Assembly: GCF_000384115.1 (NCBI RefSeq)
Contig: NZ_KB913029.1
Location: 2,889,057 to 2,953,056 of the forward strand
DNA from: Sporichthya polymorpha DSM 43042
GTDB taxonomy: Bacteria > Actinomycetota > Actinomycetes > Sporichthyales > Sporichthyaceae
Direction: 5' to 3'
Length of the DNA stretch: 64,000 nucleotides
The notes below the pieces were generated by a model. It saw nothing but the letters and a program-made list of their open reading frames with translations. It made no database searches and had not been told where the DNA came from. Each line of letters starts with the position of its first letter. The stretch's first letter is position 1. The position numbers and the translations under genes are program-made. Positions 8,578 to 17,300 of this stretch are shown here, piece by piece.

Positions 8578-8739
8578 GATCACCAGCTTTGACGCAGCAG
8601 CGTCGCCGACGGTTCTCCGATCGGAGGGCGGATAGGCGGTCGTTCGGCTGGAATCTAGAACAAATCGGGCGAACGGGGCCAGCACCTGCGTCACATCTCT
8701 GGCCCCAGCTGCCTCACGAGCCCGGGAATGTGGCTCGCG

Positions 8740-9864
8740 TCACCGCGCAAGCGGGTTCGGGCCCTCCTTGCGGCACAGCACGCGGTAGAGGTTCGCCTGG
8801 CCGGTCCTGCGGATGATCGGGTCCAGCCAGTTGTCCGCGCGGTAGGCGAACTTCAGGAACGGCGGGGACACCTTCGTCCACACGAGCTCGTGGCGCTTCT
8901 CCCGCCACTTCGTGCGGGGCTGGGTGAGCCACGGGGCCCCCGGGTGGGGCGCGTAGGCCATGAACGGGGCGCCGGCGGCGCAGATGAGATCGACGGGGAT
9001 GTGCGCCTCGTCGAGCTGCACCGCGACCGGCCTGAGGTTCCGCTCGGTCAGCGCCGCGAGCAGGTTGCCCAGCGGCGGCATGTGCAGGTGCTGGGGCTGG
9101 AACCACTGGATCCACCAGCGGCCGAGCACACGCAGGATCGACTCCGGGTTCGGGACCTCGATCAGCAGGTAGCCGCCGTCGGGCATCACCCGGTGGGTCA
9201 GGTCGAGCTCGGTCCGGATGTCCATCACGTGCTCGAGGTAGTGGAACATCGAGATGACGTCGTAACGCCCCGTCAGTTCCGCCTCGAGGTCCGGGAACCA
9301 CGAGTGGTGGGCGTGGGAGATCCACCCCTTCTCGACCGCGTCGAGGACACCCTGACCCTGGTCGAGACCGTGGAAGGTGGTGTCCGGGAAGACAGTGGCG
9401 GCGTCCCGGCAGAAGTGGCCGTACCCCGCGCCGATGTCGAGCCAGTTGCGCGGACCCTCGCCGGGGCCGAAGAACGGGGAGAGCATCCGCGCCCGGGACT
9501 GGTATATCTCGGTGCGCGGGTCGAAGACGGCCTCCATCGTCGCCCGGCCGATGCCGTCGTAGAAGTCCTTGTAGTAGAAGTTCAGCCCGTCCGGGTTGAG
9601 CATCGGGTTCTGAAAGACGTGCCCGCACGTGCGGCACCGGTTGAGCTCGAAACGGCCGGGCTTGCCTTGGGTGGTGTCACGCGCGGCGAACATGCGCTTG
9701 AGGTTCTTCGACGCGCACCAGGGGCAGTCGGGGCGCCGCGGGTACCAGAACCGCTCGATGCCCCTCGCGATCTCGGCCTGGTAGTACGGCCGGGCGGCGT
9801 CGAACATCGCCTCGTAGTCGGCGGTGCTGGTCGGTGGGGCGGGCGGGGCGCAGGTGTCGCACAT
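8740..9864 (-). CDS. class I SAM methyltransferase with N-terminal Cys4 motif (paralogue 2 of 4)
   Basis: A 374-residue paralogue and last gene of the synthase operon. It starts eight bases after the stop of paralogue 3. Zinc-ribbon cysteines are CPWC (47, 50) and CRTCGHVFQNP; an extra CDTC at residues 2-5 is unique to this copy. Motif I is WLDIGAGYGHF, the catalytic-core block reads YDVISMFHYLEHV, and the WWIQWFQPQHLHM block is kept. Where the other copies have SMHHYLEH, this one has SMFHYLEH, and it is the only copy with Ile and Ala in the motif I loop, so its substrate site may differ. Substrate unknown. Confidence 0.85.
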   Translation of the reverse strand: MCDTCAPPAPPTSTADYEAMFDAARPYYQAEIARGIERFWYPRRPDCPWCASKNLKRMFAARDTTQGKPGRFELNRCRTCGHVFQNPMLNPDGLNFYYKDFYDGIGRATMEAVFDPRTEIYQSRARMLSPFFGPGEGPRNWLDIGAGYGHFCRDAATVFPDTTFHGLDQGQGVLDAVEKGWISHAHHSWFPDLEAELTGRYDVISMFHYLEHVMDIRTELDLTHRVMPDGGYLLIEVPNPESILRVLGRWWIQWFQPQHLHMPPLGNLLAALTERNLRPVAVQLDEAHIPVDLICAAGAPFMAYAPHPGAPWLTQPRTKWREKRHELVWTKVSPPFLKFAYRADNWLDPIIRRTGQANLYRVLCRKEGPNPLAR

Positions 9865-9872
9865 GAGGAGGG

Positions 9873-10928
9873 TCAGCCCTCCTTACGGGCCAGCACCCGG
9901 AACGCGTTGGAACCGCCGAACTTCATGACGGCCGGGCCGAGGTACTTGAAGTCGGCCTTGAAGGTCTGCTGCAGCACCTTCGGTGCCACCTTCCAGATGC
10001 CCTCATGCAGCTTGCGCTGGGCCGGCGTGCGCTCCGGGAGCCACGGGGAGTCCGGGTTCGGCGAGACGTGCGTGAGGAAGAAGATCACCGCGCACGACAG
10101 CTCGCCGGCGATGTGCGCCTCGCGGTGCTGCACCCGCACCGGGTTCAGACCACGCTCCTTGAGGGCCGAGAGCAGGTTCGGCAGCGGCAGCATGTGCTGG
10201 TGCTGCGGCTGGTACCAGGGGGCCCACCAACGACCGAACGCCTTGCCCAGCCAGGACTGTGCGTCCGGCACCTCGATCGAGACGAACGCGCCCTCGCGCA
10301 GCACGTCCGCGACGACGTCGAGGTCGTGCCGCGGATCGCGGACGTGCTCCAGGTAGTGGTGCATGGAGATGACGTCGTAGCGGTGCCGGATCGCCTCGAC
10401 GTGGTCGTCGATCTCGCCCGGGTAGATCGTGTCGAGCCAGCCGCGCTCCTTGCCGGTGAACAGCGAGGAGCCCATGTCGAGGCCGTCGAACGTGGTGTTC
10501 GGCCAGATCTTGCGGGCGTCGTTGGCGAAGTGCCCGTAACCGGTGCCGACGTCGAGCCAGTTCTTCGGCCCCTCCGGTGAGAAGAAACCCTCGACGATCT
10601 TCGCGCGCGGCTCGTACAGCCAGCCCTGCGAGGAGAAGACGCCGTCGATGAACTCGCGGCCGAAGCCGTCGTAGAAGTCGCGGTAGTAGAACTCCAGGCC
10701 CTCGATGTTCAGGCGCGGGTTCTGGAAGACGTGGTTGCAGGTCTTGCAGCGGTCCATGTAGAACACGCCGGGCTTGCGCTGCATGATGTCGGTCGTCCGC
10801 AGCCGCTGCGTGAGGTCGTGAGACCCGCACCACGGGCAGTCGTACCGGCGCGGTTCGAAGAAGCGGCTCCAGCCCCGCGCGATCTCCTCCTGGTACCGGG
10901 CGCGCTCGGCCTCGCTCACCTGAGGCAT
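9873..10928 (-). CDS. class I SAM methyltransferase with N-terminal Cys4 motif (paralogue 3 of 4)
   Basis: A 351-residue paralogue. CPWC is at residues 31-34 and the second pair is CKTCNHVFQNP. Motif I WLDVGTGYGHF, core YDVISMHHYLEHV and the WWAPWYQPQHQHM block follow. ATG 10928 has AAGGGGG nine bases upstream. A GTG at 10934 that overlaps the preceding stop as GTGA is the alternative and adds only two residues. It is tightly coupled to paralogue 4 upstream in the same operon. In the QPQHLN block the Leu is Gln. Its likely job is methylation of a product of the adjacent synthase; this is inference. Confidence 0.85.
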   Translation of the reverse strand: MPQVSEAERARYQEEIARGWSRFFEPRRYDCPWCGSHDLTQRLRTTDIMQRKPGVFYMDRCKTCNHVFQNPRLNIEGLEFYYRDFYDGFGREFIDGVFSSQGWLYEPRAKIVEGFFSPEGPKNWLDVGTGYGHFANDARKIWPNTTFDGLDMGSSLFTGKERGWLDTIYPGEIDDHVEAIRHRYDVISMHHYLEHVRDPRHDLDVVADVLREGAFVSIEVPDAQSWLGKAFGRWWAPWYQPQHQHMLPLPNLLSALKERGLNPVRVQHREAHIAGELSCAVIFFLTHVSPNPDSPWLPERTPAQRKLHEGIWKVAPKVLQQTFKADFKYLGPAVMKFGGSNAFRVLARKEG

Positions 10929-10930
10929 CG

Positions 10931-12010
10931 TCACTTACCCCCTTCGCGCACCGCGACGATCCGGTACGCATTCCCGTGCGACAACCGCGAGATCAGTGCC
11001 TTGTTGACGAGGATGTCGACCTTCAGTGCCGGGTTGATCAGTTTCGGGAAGACCTTGGTCCACGCGACCTGGTTGACCTTGCGCGAGAAGTCCGACGCCT
11101 CGGTCGTGCGCCACGGGTGGTCCGGGTCCGGCCCGATCTTCGTCATCGCGAATACCAGCGCCATCAGCACCTCGACCGGCTGGTGGGCCTCGGCCTGCTG
11201 GACCTCGAGCGGGCGGAAGCCGTGCTCGACGAGGGCCTGCAGCAGGTTGCCGACCGGTGGGAAGTTGAGGTGCTGCGGCTGGAAGTAGGGCACCCACCAC
11301 GACCGGAACACGTGGCGCAGCACGCACTCCGCGTCGGGCATCTCGATCTCGAGCAGCCCACCGGGCTCCAGCGCGCGGGCGGCGGCGGCGAGCTCGGCCC
11401 GCGGGTCGAGCGTGTGCTCCAGGTAGTGGTGCATGGAGATGACGTCGTAGCGGCCGCGGAGCTCGTCGGCGAGCTCGGGGAACGCGTTCTCGCGGTAGGC
11501 GTGGGCCAGCCAGCCGCGCTCCAGTGCGCGGTCGACGCCGCTGCCCTGGTCGAGGCCGTCGAAGACCGTGTTCGGCAGGATCTCCGCCGCGTGCTTGGCG
11601 AAGTAGCCCCAGCCGGTGCCGACGTCCAGCCACGAGCGCGGGCCGTCCGGGCCGGCGTGCCGCTGCACGAGCTGGGCGCGCGCGTGGTTCGCGGGCGCGC
11701 CGTAGGAGGACATCTCGTCGGCCTGCGCGGCGCCGCGGCCGTCGTAGAAGTCGCGGTAGTAGAAGTTCAGCCCCTCACCGGTCAGGCGCGGGTTCTGGAA
11801 GACGAAGTTGCACGTCCGGCACTTGGAGAGCGTGAAGACGCCGGGCTTGCGCTGGTACAGCTCCTTCGAGCGGACCTCGACGGTCAGTCGCGTCGACCCG
11901 CACCACGGGCAGTCGTGACGCCGCGGCTCGAAGAACCGCGCCGTCCCGGCCGCGAGCTGCGCGGCGTACCAGGCGCGGTCGTCGACGGTGTTGTCAGCCG
12001 TCTGCGTCAT
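10931..12010 (-). CDS. class I SAM methyltransferase with N-terminal Cys4 motif (paralogue 4 of 4)
   Basis: A 359-residue paralogue, the first methyltransferase of the operon. Its ATG overlaps the stop of the GT1 gene as ATGA. Cysteines 34/37 (CPWC) and 64/67 (CRTC) form the presumed zinc ribbon. The block GLNFYYRDFYDGRG is at about 81-93, motif I WLDVGTGWGYF at 127-137 and YDVISMHHYLEHT at 188-200, followed by WWVPYFQPQHLNF. The Cys4 plus Rossmann layout resembles the sugar C-methyltransferase / Methyltransf_23 groups, which use an N-terminal zinc domain. Translation coupled to a glycosyltransferase makes a sugar or glycolipid substrate attractive but unproven. Confidence 0.85.
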   Translation of the reverse strand: MTQTADNTVDDRAWYAAQLAAGTARFFEPRRHDCPWCGSTRLTVEVRSKELYQRKPGVFTLSKCRTCNFVFQNPRLTGEGLNFYYRDFYDGRGAAQADEMSSYGAPANHARAQLVQRHAGPDGPRSWLDVGTGWGYFAKHAAEILPNTVFDGLDQGSGVDRALERGWLAHAYRENAFPELADELRGRYDVISMHHYLEHTLDPRAELAAAARALEPGGLLEIEMPDAECVLRHVFRSWWVPYFQPQHLNFPPVGNLLQALVEHGFRPLEVQQAEAHQPVEVLMALVFAMTKIGPDPDHPWRTTEASDFSRKVNQVAWTKVFPKLINPALKVDILVNKALISRLSHGNAYRIVAVREGGK

Positions 12011-13170
12011 GTCAGCTTCTCCAGTCGGTCGGCCGCGGCCGGAGCGCCTCCGGCGGCCTCGAACTCCTCCGCGATCGCCGCGGCGGCGGTGCGGTAGGAC
12101 GTGTCGGTGAGCACGGCGACGATCGCGTCGCGCAGCTCGGCGGCGGAGACCCGGCCGAACTTCACGCGGATCCCCGCGCCGCACTCGGTCACCTGCGACG
12201 CGACGGCCGGCTGGTCGTCGCGGATCGGCGCGACCACCAGCGGCAGCCGGTGCGCGAGCGCCTCGCAGGTCGTGTTGTGGCCGGCGTGGCAGACGACGGC
12301 GTCCAGGTGGGGGAGCAGCTCGAGCTGCGGCACCCGCTCGGCGACGAGCACGTTCGGCGGCGGGTTCAGCCCGGCGGGCGGGGCGACGACGACGGCCTGG
12401 ACCTCGTCGACGAGCGTCCCGAGCGCCTCCATCGCGACCGCGAAGAACCGGTCGCCGGAGTCGCGGTTCACCGTGCCCAGCGAGATCAGCAGGTGCTTGC
12501 GCGCGGGGTCGAACCACGAGAAGTCGAACGCGGGCCCGGGGCCGCGGCCGCCGAACGCAGGCCCGACCATCGCGATGTGCGCGCCCAGCGGGTTCGGCGG
12601 GCGGAGCAGCCCCTCGGTCGAGTAGCAGAGGATGAGCTCGGGGGAGAAGCGCAGGTCGATCGCCGGGGCCAGGCCGAACTCCGCCTGCAGGTCGGCCATG
12701 CGCTCGTCGGCCCACTCCGTGAGCTTCGGCATCGTCTCGTACTGGCCGGTGAGCTCCGCGGTCGTCGACGCCGACGTCGCCCACGGCAGGCCCCGTTCGC
12801 GCGCGACGATCGCGCCGGCCAGGGCCTGCTGGTCGACGAGCATCACGTCCGGGCCGAACTCGTCGACGGCCGCGCGGACCCCACGGACCATCGACTGCGC
12901 GAGCGGGATGAGGAAGTCCTCCCAGAAGAACCGGAACGCCGTCGCCGCGCGCAGGCCGCGCCAGCGCTCGAGGCGGGAGGACAACGGCTCACCGGGGAAC
13001 TCGTCGTCGACCGCGAACACACGCGCGCCGGGCGGCAGCACCGAGGCCAGGTAGACCGAGTTGCCCGCCCACGCGACGTCGTGCCCGCGCGCGGACAGCT
13101 CCGCGGACACCGCGACCAGCGGCAGGATGTGCCCGGTCAGCGGAGGGACGACGACGAGGAAGCGAGCCAT
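12007..13170 (-). CDS. GT1-family glycosyltransferase (UGT/MGT type)
   Basis: A 387-residue GT-B glycosyltransferase that would transfer a sugar from a nucleotide donor to a small lipophilic acceptor. The N-terminal Rossmann domain starts FLVVVPPLTGHILPLVAV with the usual GH. The C-terminal donor domain holds LLISLGTVNRDSG and the signature HAGHNTTCEALAHRLPLVVAP, then DDQPAVASQV, matching the conserved motif of macrolide and zeaxanthin glucosyltransferases. No signal peptide. It starts seven bases after the hydrolase stop and ends in a 4-base ATGA overlap with a methyltransferase. In this operon the natural acceptor would be the chain made by the two synthase subunits. Confidence 0.87.
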   Translation of the reverse strand: MARFLVVVPPLTGHILPLVAVSAELSARGHDVAWAGNSVYLASVLPPGARVFAVDDEFPGEPLSSRLERWRGLRAATAFRFFWEDFLIPLAQSMVRGVRAAVDEFGPDVMLVDQQALAGAIVARERGLPWATSASTTAELTGQYETMPKLTEWADERMADLQAEFGLAPAIDLRFSPELILCYSTEGLLRPPNPLGAHIAMVGPAFGGRGPGPAFDFSWFDPARKHLLISLGTVNRDSGDRFFAVAMEALGTLVDEVQAVVVAPPAGLNPPPNVLVAERVPQLELLPHLDAVVCHAGHNTTCEALAHRLPLVVAPIRDDQPAVASQVTECGAGIRVKFGRVSAAELRDAIVAVLTDTSYRTAAAAIAEEFEAAGGAPAAADRLEKLT

Positions 13171-13176
13171 CGCGCG

Positions 13177-13995
13177 CTACCGCAGGCACGGGTCGGCCGC
13201 GCGGGCGGCCAACCACTCCACGACGATCTCCCGCACCTGCGGCGTCGCGTCCATCAGCACGGAGTGCCCCACGCCCTCGACGACGGTGAGGGTGGCGTGC
13301 GGCAGCAGGTCCTCGAGCTGGCGCTGGTAGTCCGGGACGTCGGACTTCTCGCCGTAGATCGCGCGGATCGGCATGCGCAGGGACCGGAGCCGGTCACGTT
13401 CGATCGGGCGGGCCTTGGTCAGGTCCGGGTAGAAGCTCGTGTGGTTCGCGAGGTCGGTGAGGGCGTCCATCATCTTGACGACCTTGCGGCCGAACCGGCG
13501 GATCCAGGCCTGAAGGTTCTCCTCGCCCATCTCCGCGACGACGGCCTCGACGCGCTGGCGCTCGGCGGCGATCTGCTCGGCCCACCCGTCGACGTTGAAG
13601 TGAGCCTCGATCAGAACCAGGCTCGCGACCCGCTCGGGATGCTCCACGGCGAAGTCGAGCGCGATCGTCCCGCCGTAGCTGTTGCCGACCAGGTGTACCG
13701 GGGTGGAGATCTCCAGGGCGTCGAGCACCCCGGTCAGATCCGCGATGGAGTCCTCCATCGTGTAACCGGTGCGCGGGCGCTCGGTGTCGCCGTGGCCGCG
13801 CAGGTCGTAGAGCACGCACTCGGCGCCGGTCTTCCCGACCGCCCCCGCGACCGTGTAGTAGAAGCTGGCCATGTTGTCCATGCCGAGGCCGTGCAGGAAC
13901 ACGACCGGGGGCGCCGTGCGCTCGGTCGGACCGCCGGCCGGGCGGTTGAGGTGCTGGACGTGGAACCGCACCCCGTTCGCGATCACTTCGGGCAT
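13177..13995 (-). CDS. alpha/beta hydrolase, serine type (candidate chain-release enzyme)
   Basis: A 272-residue alpha/beta hydrolase. The oxyanion motif is HG at residues 35-36 (FLHGLGMDN), the nucleophile Ser106 is in GNSYGG, and the histidine lies in VEGVGHSVLMD near the C-terminus. The serine nucleophile separates it from the Asp-type hydrolase at 3.1 kb. It sits between the free ACP and the glycosyltransferase in the synthase operon. Neither synthase subunit has a thioesterase domain, so this enzyme is the best candidate for releasing the chain, though it could instead act on a later ester. Confidence 0.82.
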   Translation of the reverse strand: MPEVIANGVRFHVQHLNRPAGGPTERTAPPVVFLHGLGMDNMASFYYTVAGAVGKTGAECVLYDLRGHGDTERPRTGYTMEDSIADLTGVLDALEISTPVHLVGNSYGGTIALDFAVEHPERVASLVLIEAHFNVDGWAEQIAAERQRVEAVVAEMGEENLQAWIRRFGRKVVKMMDALTDLANHTSFYPDLTKARPIERDRLRSLRMPIRAIYGEKSDVPDYQRQLEDLLPHATLTVVEGVGHSVLMDATPQVREIVVEWLAARAADPCLR

Positions 13996-14012
13996 GGAGG
14001 GAACTCGGCTCG

Positions 14013-14309
14013 TCAGCTGCGAACGCTGAGCACGTACTCGACGACGGTGCCCACGCGCATCTCGATGATCTCGTCCAGGTCCTTGTCGGCGAGGAAGCCG
14101 GCGAAGTCGACGTCGCCGCCGTAGTGCTCGGTCAGCTTGGCGCCGAACTTCACGAACTCGATCGACTCCATCTCGAGATCGTCCTCGAACGAGGTGTCCA
14201 GGCCGATCTCGAGGTCGAGCAGGTACTCCTCGCCGATGGTCTCGGTGATGAGCCGGCGCACGACATCGAGAACCTCCGCCTCGGCGGTGGTGCGTGCGTC
14301 GACTGTCAT
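14013..14309 (-). CDS. free-standing acyl carrier protein
   Basis: A 98-residue acidic, helical acyl carrier protein. The phosphopantetheine attachment serine is Ser49 in DLEMESIEF, which fits the ACP D/E-S-L/I-xx consensus. It lies between subunit B of the synthase and the hydrolase, with gaps of 25 and 17 bases. It would be charged by the phosphopantetheinyl transferase domain at the end of subunit B. It may shuttle a starter or finished acyl group between synthase, hydrolase and glycosyltransferase. It is distinct in sequence from the tandem ACPs inside subunit A (DLSIASLKR). Confidence 0.88.
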   Translation of the reverse strand: MTVDARTTAEAEVLDVVRRLITETIGEEYLLDLEIGLDTSFEDDLEMESIEFVKFGAKLTEHYGGDVDFAGFLADKDLDEIIEMRVGTVVEYVLSVRS

Positions 14310-14334
14310 GGCGTCTCCTCGAAGTGCGGGCAGT

Positions 14335-17300
14335 TCATGATCCCAGGTTCGTTCCCAGGATGTCGGATTCTCTCGTCCACCCGACGGCGTACGGGACCGG
14401 AAGTTCGCCGGAACGGGTGCTCACCCAGCGTCCGTTCCCGTCGACAACGACCAGCAACCGGTCGTTTTCGGCACGGGTCACCACGAACCGGGCCGGACGC
14501 CCACCGAGGCCCGTACCCGCCGCTTTCGCCACCGCCTCCTTAGCGGTCCAGAACCGGGTGACCCACTGCGCCCGGAGGGCCGGGTCGCCGCCGGCCGGCG
14601 CGACGGTCTCCAGCAGCTCGCGCTCGGACTCGGTGAGCAGGGCAGCCTCGGCCGGGGCGTCGGCCACCAGCTCGAGGTCGATCCCCACCCCGCCGTCGCC
14701 CGACCCGGCCAGGGCGACCGCGAAGGGACCCGAGTGGGCGAGCGAGAGGCGGACGCCCTCGCCGGGGCCGGTCGCGTACGGCGCGCCGAGGCTGTCGTTC
14801 GCGATCCCGACCTCGGCCGGGTAGATCGGGCCGTGCCCCTCCGCCCAGCGGTGGGCGCGCACGGCGTCCTTCGCGGCGATGCGGCCGAGCAGCCAGTGCC
14901 GCGCGGCGCGCGGCGTCCGTCCGGCGAGCTCGCTCTCCTCGGCAGGGGCGAGGTACTGACGGCGAGCCAGGTCCCGGGCGACCGGGTCGGTCCACGGTTC
15001 GACGAGCAGAAACCATCCGCCCGGCTGCTCCTGCGCGAGCGTGGAGCTCGCCGGGCGGCGGAACGCCTCGACGGTGACCGGGTCGCCCTCCAGCCGACGG
15101 TCCGTCCAGCCGGTGACGTGGCACCACAGGTTCCCGGCCCCGTCCCGCAGCTCCAGGTCGGCGACGACCTCGACGTCGGTGGCCGAACGAACCCGAACAA
15201 CCGTCGCGTACGTGGCGCCCACCGCCGGGGGCGGGCCGAAGAAGCTGACCGAGCCGATCGTCGCGGGCAGCACGAGGGCGTTCTCGGGGTGGATCGCGAC
15301 CCAGTAGCCGAGGAGCTGGCCCGCGGCGTCGAGCAGGGACCCCGGCGCCGGCAGCTCGGCCACGACGCCCCGCACGCCGTCGTCGGCGATCGCCGTCAGC
15401 TCCCGGACGCCCTGGAACTCCGGCCCGTGGAACATCCACCGCTCGGAGTACAGCCCGCGGGCGTCGGTGGCGGGGGCGCGCTCCCCGGTCAGCGGGGCGT
15501 CCCGCAACGCCGGAGGGGCGGGATACTCGTCGGCGAGCAGGACCGTGGCCCGCGCGTAGGTCTCGACGGGGCCGTTGCCGACCGAGCCGTCCACGACGAC
15601 GGAGACGACCGTCAGGTCCGCCCCGCCGTCCTCCCGCGGCTGCTCGGTCGCGGTGATGCGCAGCGCGATCTCGGGCTCGACGGCCAGTGGCCGCAGCGCC
15701 CGCACCCCGCGGACGCCGGTCACGAGCCGCTCCGGGACCAGTGACGCCGCGGCCTCGACGATGAGCGCGATCGTCCCCGTCATCGGGACGATCGGGTACC
15801 GCGCTTCCGCCGGCGCCTCCGCGGGCGCCTGCAGCAGCGCGTGGTCCGCGAGGTACGGGTCGCTCCGCAGCGACATCCGCCGCTCCGTCACCGCGCTCCG
15901 CGGCCCGCCCTCGCCCCGGCTGCCCTCTCCCCGAAAGCGCACTCCAGCACCGCGATTTTGCGTTCCGGGGTGCTGTGCTGCGCTTTCGGGAGAAGGCCGA
16001 CGGTGCTGTGCTGCGCTTTCGGGGGACGCGGCGGCGAGGACGTCGGCCGCGGCGGCGTTCGCCTCGCCGACGAAGGCGCGGAACTCCTCCGCGACCGCCC
16101 CACCCCCACTGGAGATGACATCTCCACCGATCGGGCCGATCCCACTGGAGATGACATCTCCAGTGGGGGTTGGTGTCGGGGTGGTGAGGGTCGGGGGGTC
16201 GACGAGGCGGAGCAGCGGGGACCCGAGCTGCAGCGGGACGGCGAGGCCCGGACGGCGCGGGGCGGGCGCGGCGGGGGCGGGGTCCTCGGTGGGCTGCTCG
16301 GCGGCGAGGCGGGAGAAGCGCGGGGCGGCGCCCTCGGTCCACAGCGCGGCGGCGACGCGGCGCAGCTGCTCGAGGCCGGTTCGCTTCGGGATGTTCGCGC
16401 TGATCACCAGGTGCGGGGTCGCGGGGTTGTCGAGGGTGTCCTCGACGAACCCGGGGAGGCTGCCGGTCCCGACCTGGACGAACGCGCGCACGCCCTCGGC
16501 GTACAGCCGCTGGATCAGCGGGCCGAACCGCACGGGTTCGACGAGATTGCGCAGCAGCAGGGACCGGACCTCGGCGTCCTCGGCCGGGTACGGCGCGACG
16601 GTCGTCGCCGACCACAGCGGCACCGAGACCTGACGTAGCGTCAGGCCGGCGATGAACTCGCGCGTCGGGCCGAGATACGGCTCCAGGTACGGGGTGTGAA
16701 AGCCGGACTTGAAAGGCAGCAGCGACCCGGCGACTCCGCGCTCGCGCAGCCGGTCGAGCGCGACGTCCACCTGGGCCTGCTCGCCGCAGATGATCGACTG
16801 GTGCGGGCAGTTGTCGTGCGAGAGCACGACGCGCTCCAGTCCGGCGATCGCCTCGACTGCGACCGAGGCTCCGCAGCCGAGCACCGCGAACACCAGGTCG
16901 GGGACGCCCGGCCCGGAGTCGAACGCGCGGGTCGAGTCCGCGAACTCCTCGAACGGGGCCCCGCCCGCGGCGATGAGCGCGCTCCACTCCCCGATGCTGT
17001 GGCCGGCGACGACGTCGGGCCGGATGTCCATCGCCCGCAGCGCGCGGTCCAGCAGCCGCCCGACGCCGGCGAGCTCGAGCCCGCGCCGGCCGAGCCCGGC
17101 GTCCGCCGCGCTGCGGACCGGCGGCAGCCCGAAGTGCGCGGCGACGTCGTCCACGCGCGGGGAGAAGACCTCCTCCAGCCCGGGAAACAGGAACGCGACC
17201 CGGCCGCCACCGGGGCCGAGCAACGGCGAGGTCGAGAACCACACGTCGTTGCGGCCGCGCCACGGCTTCCCCTGCGCCACGACCTTGCGCGCGAGCGCCA

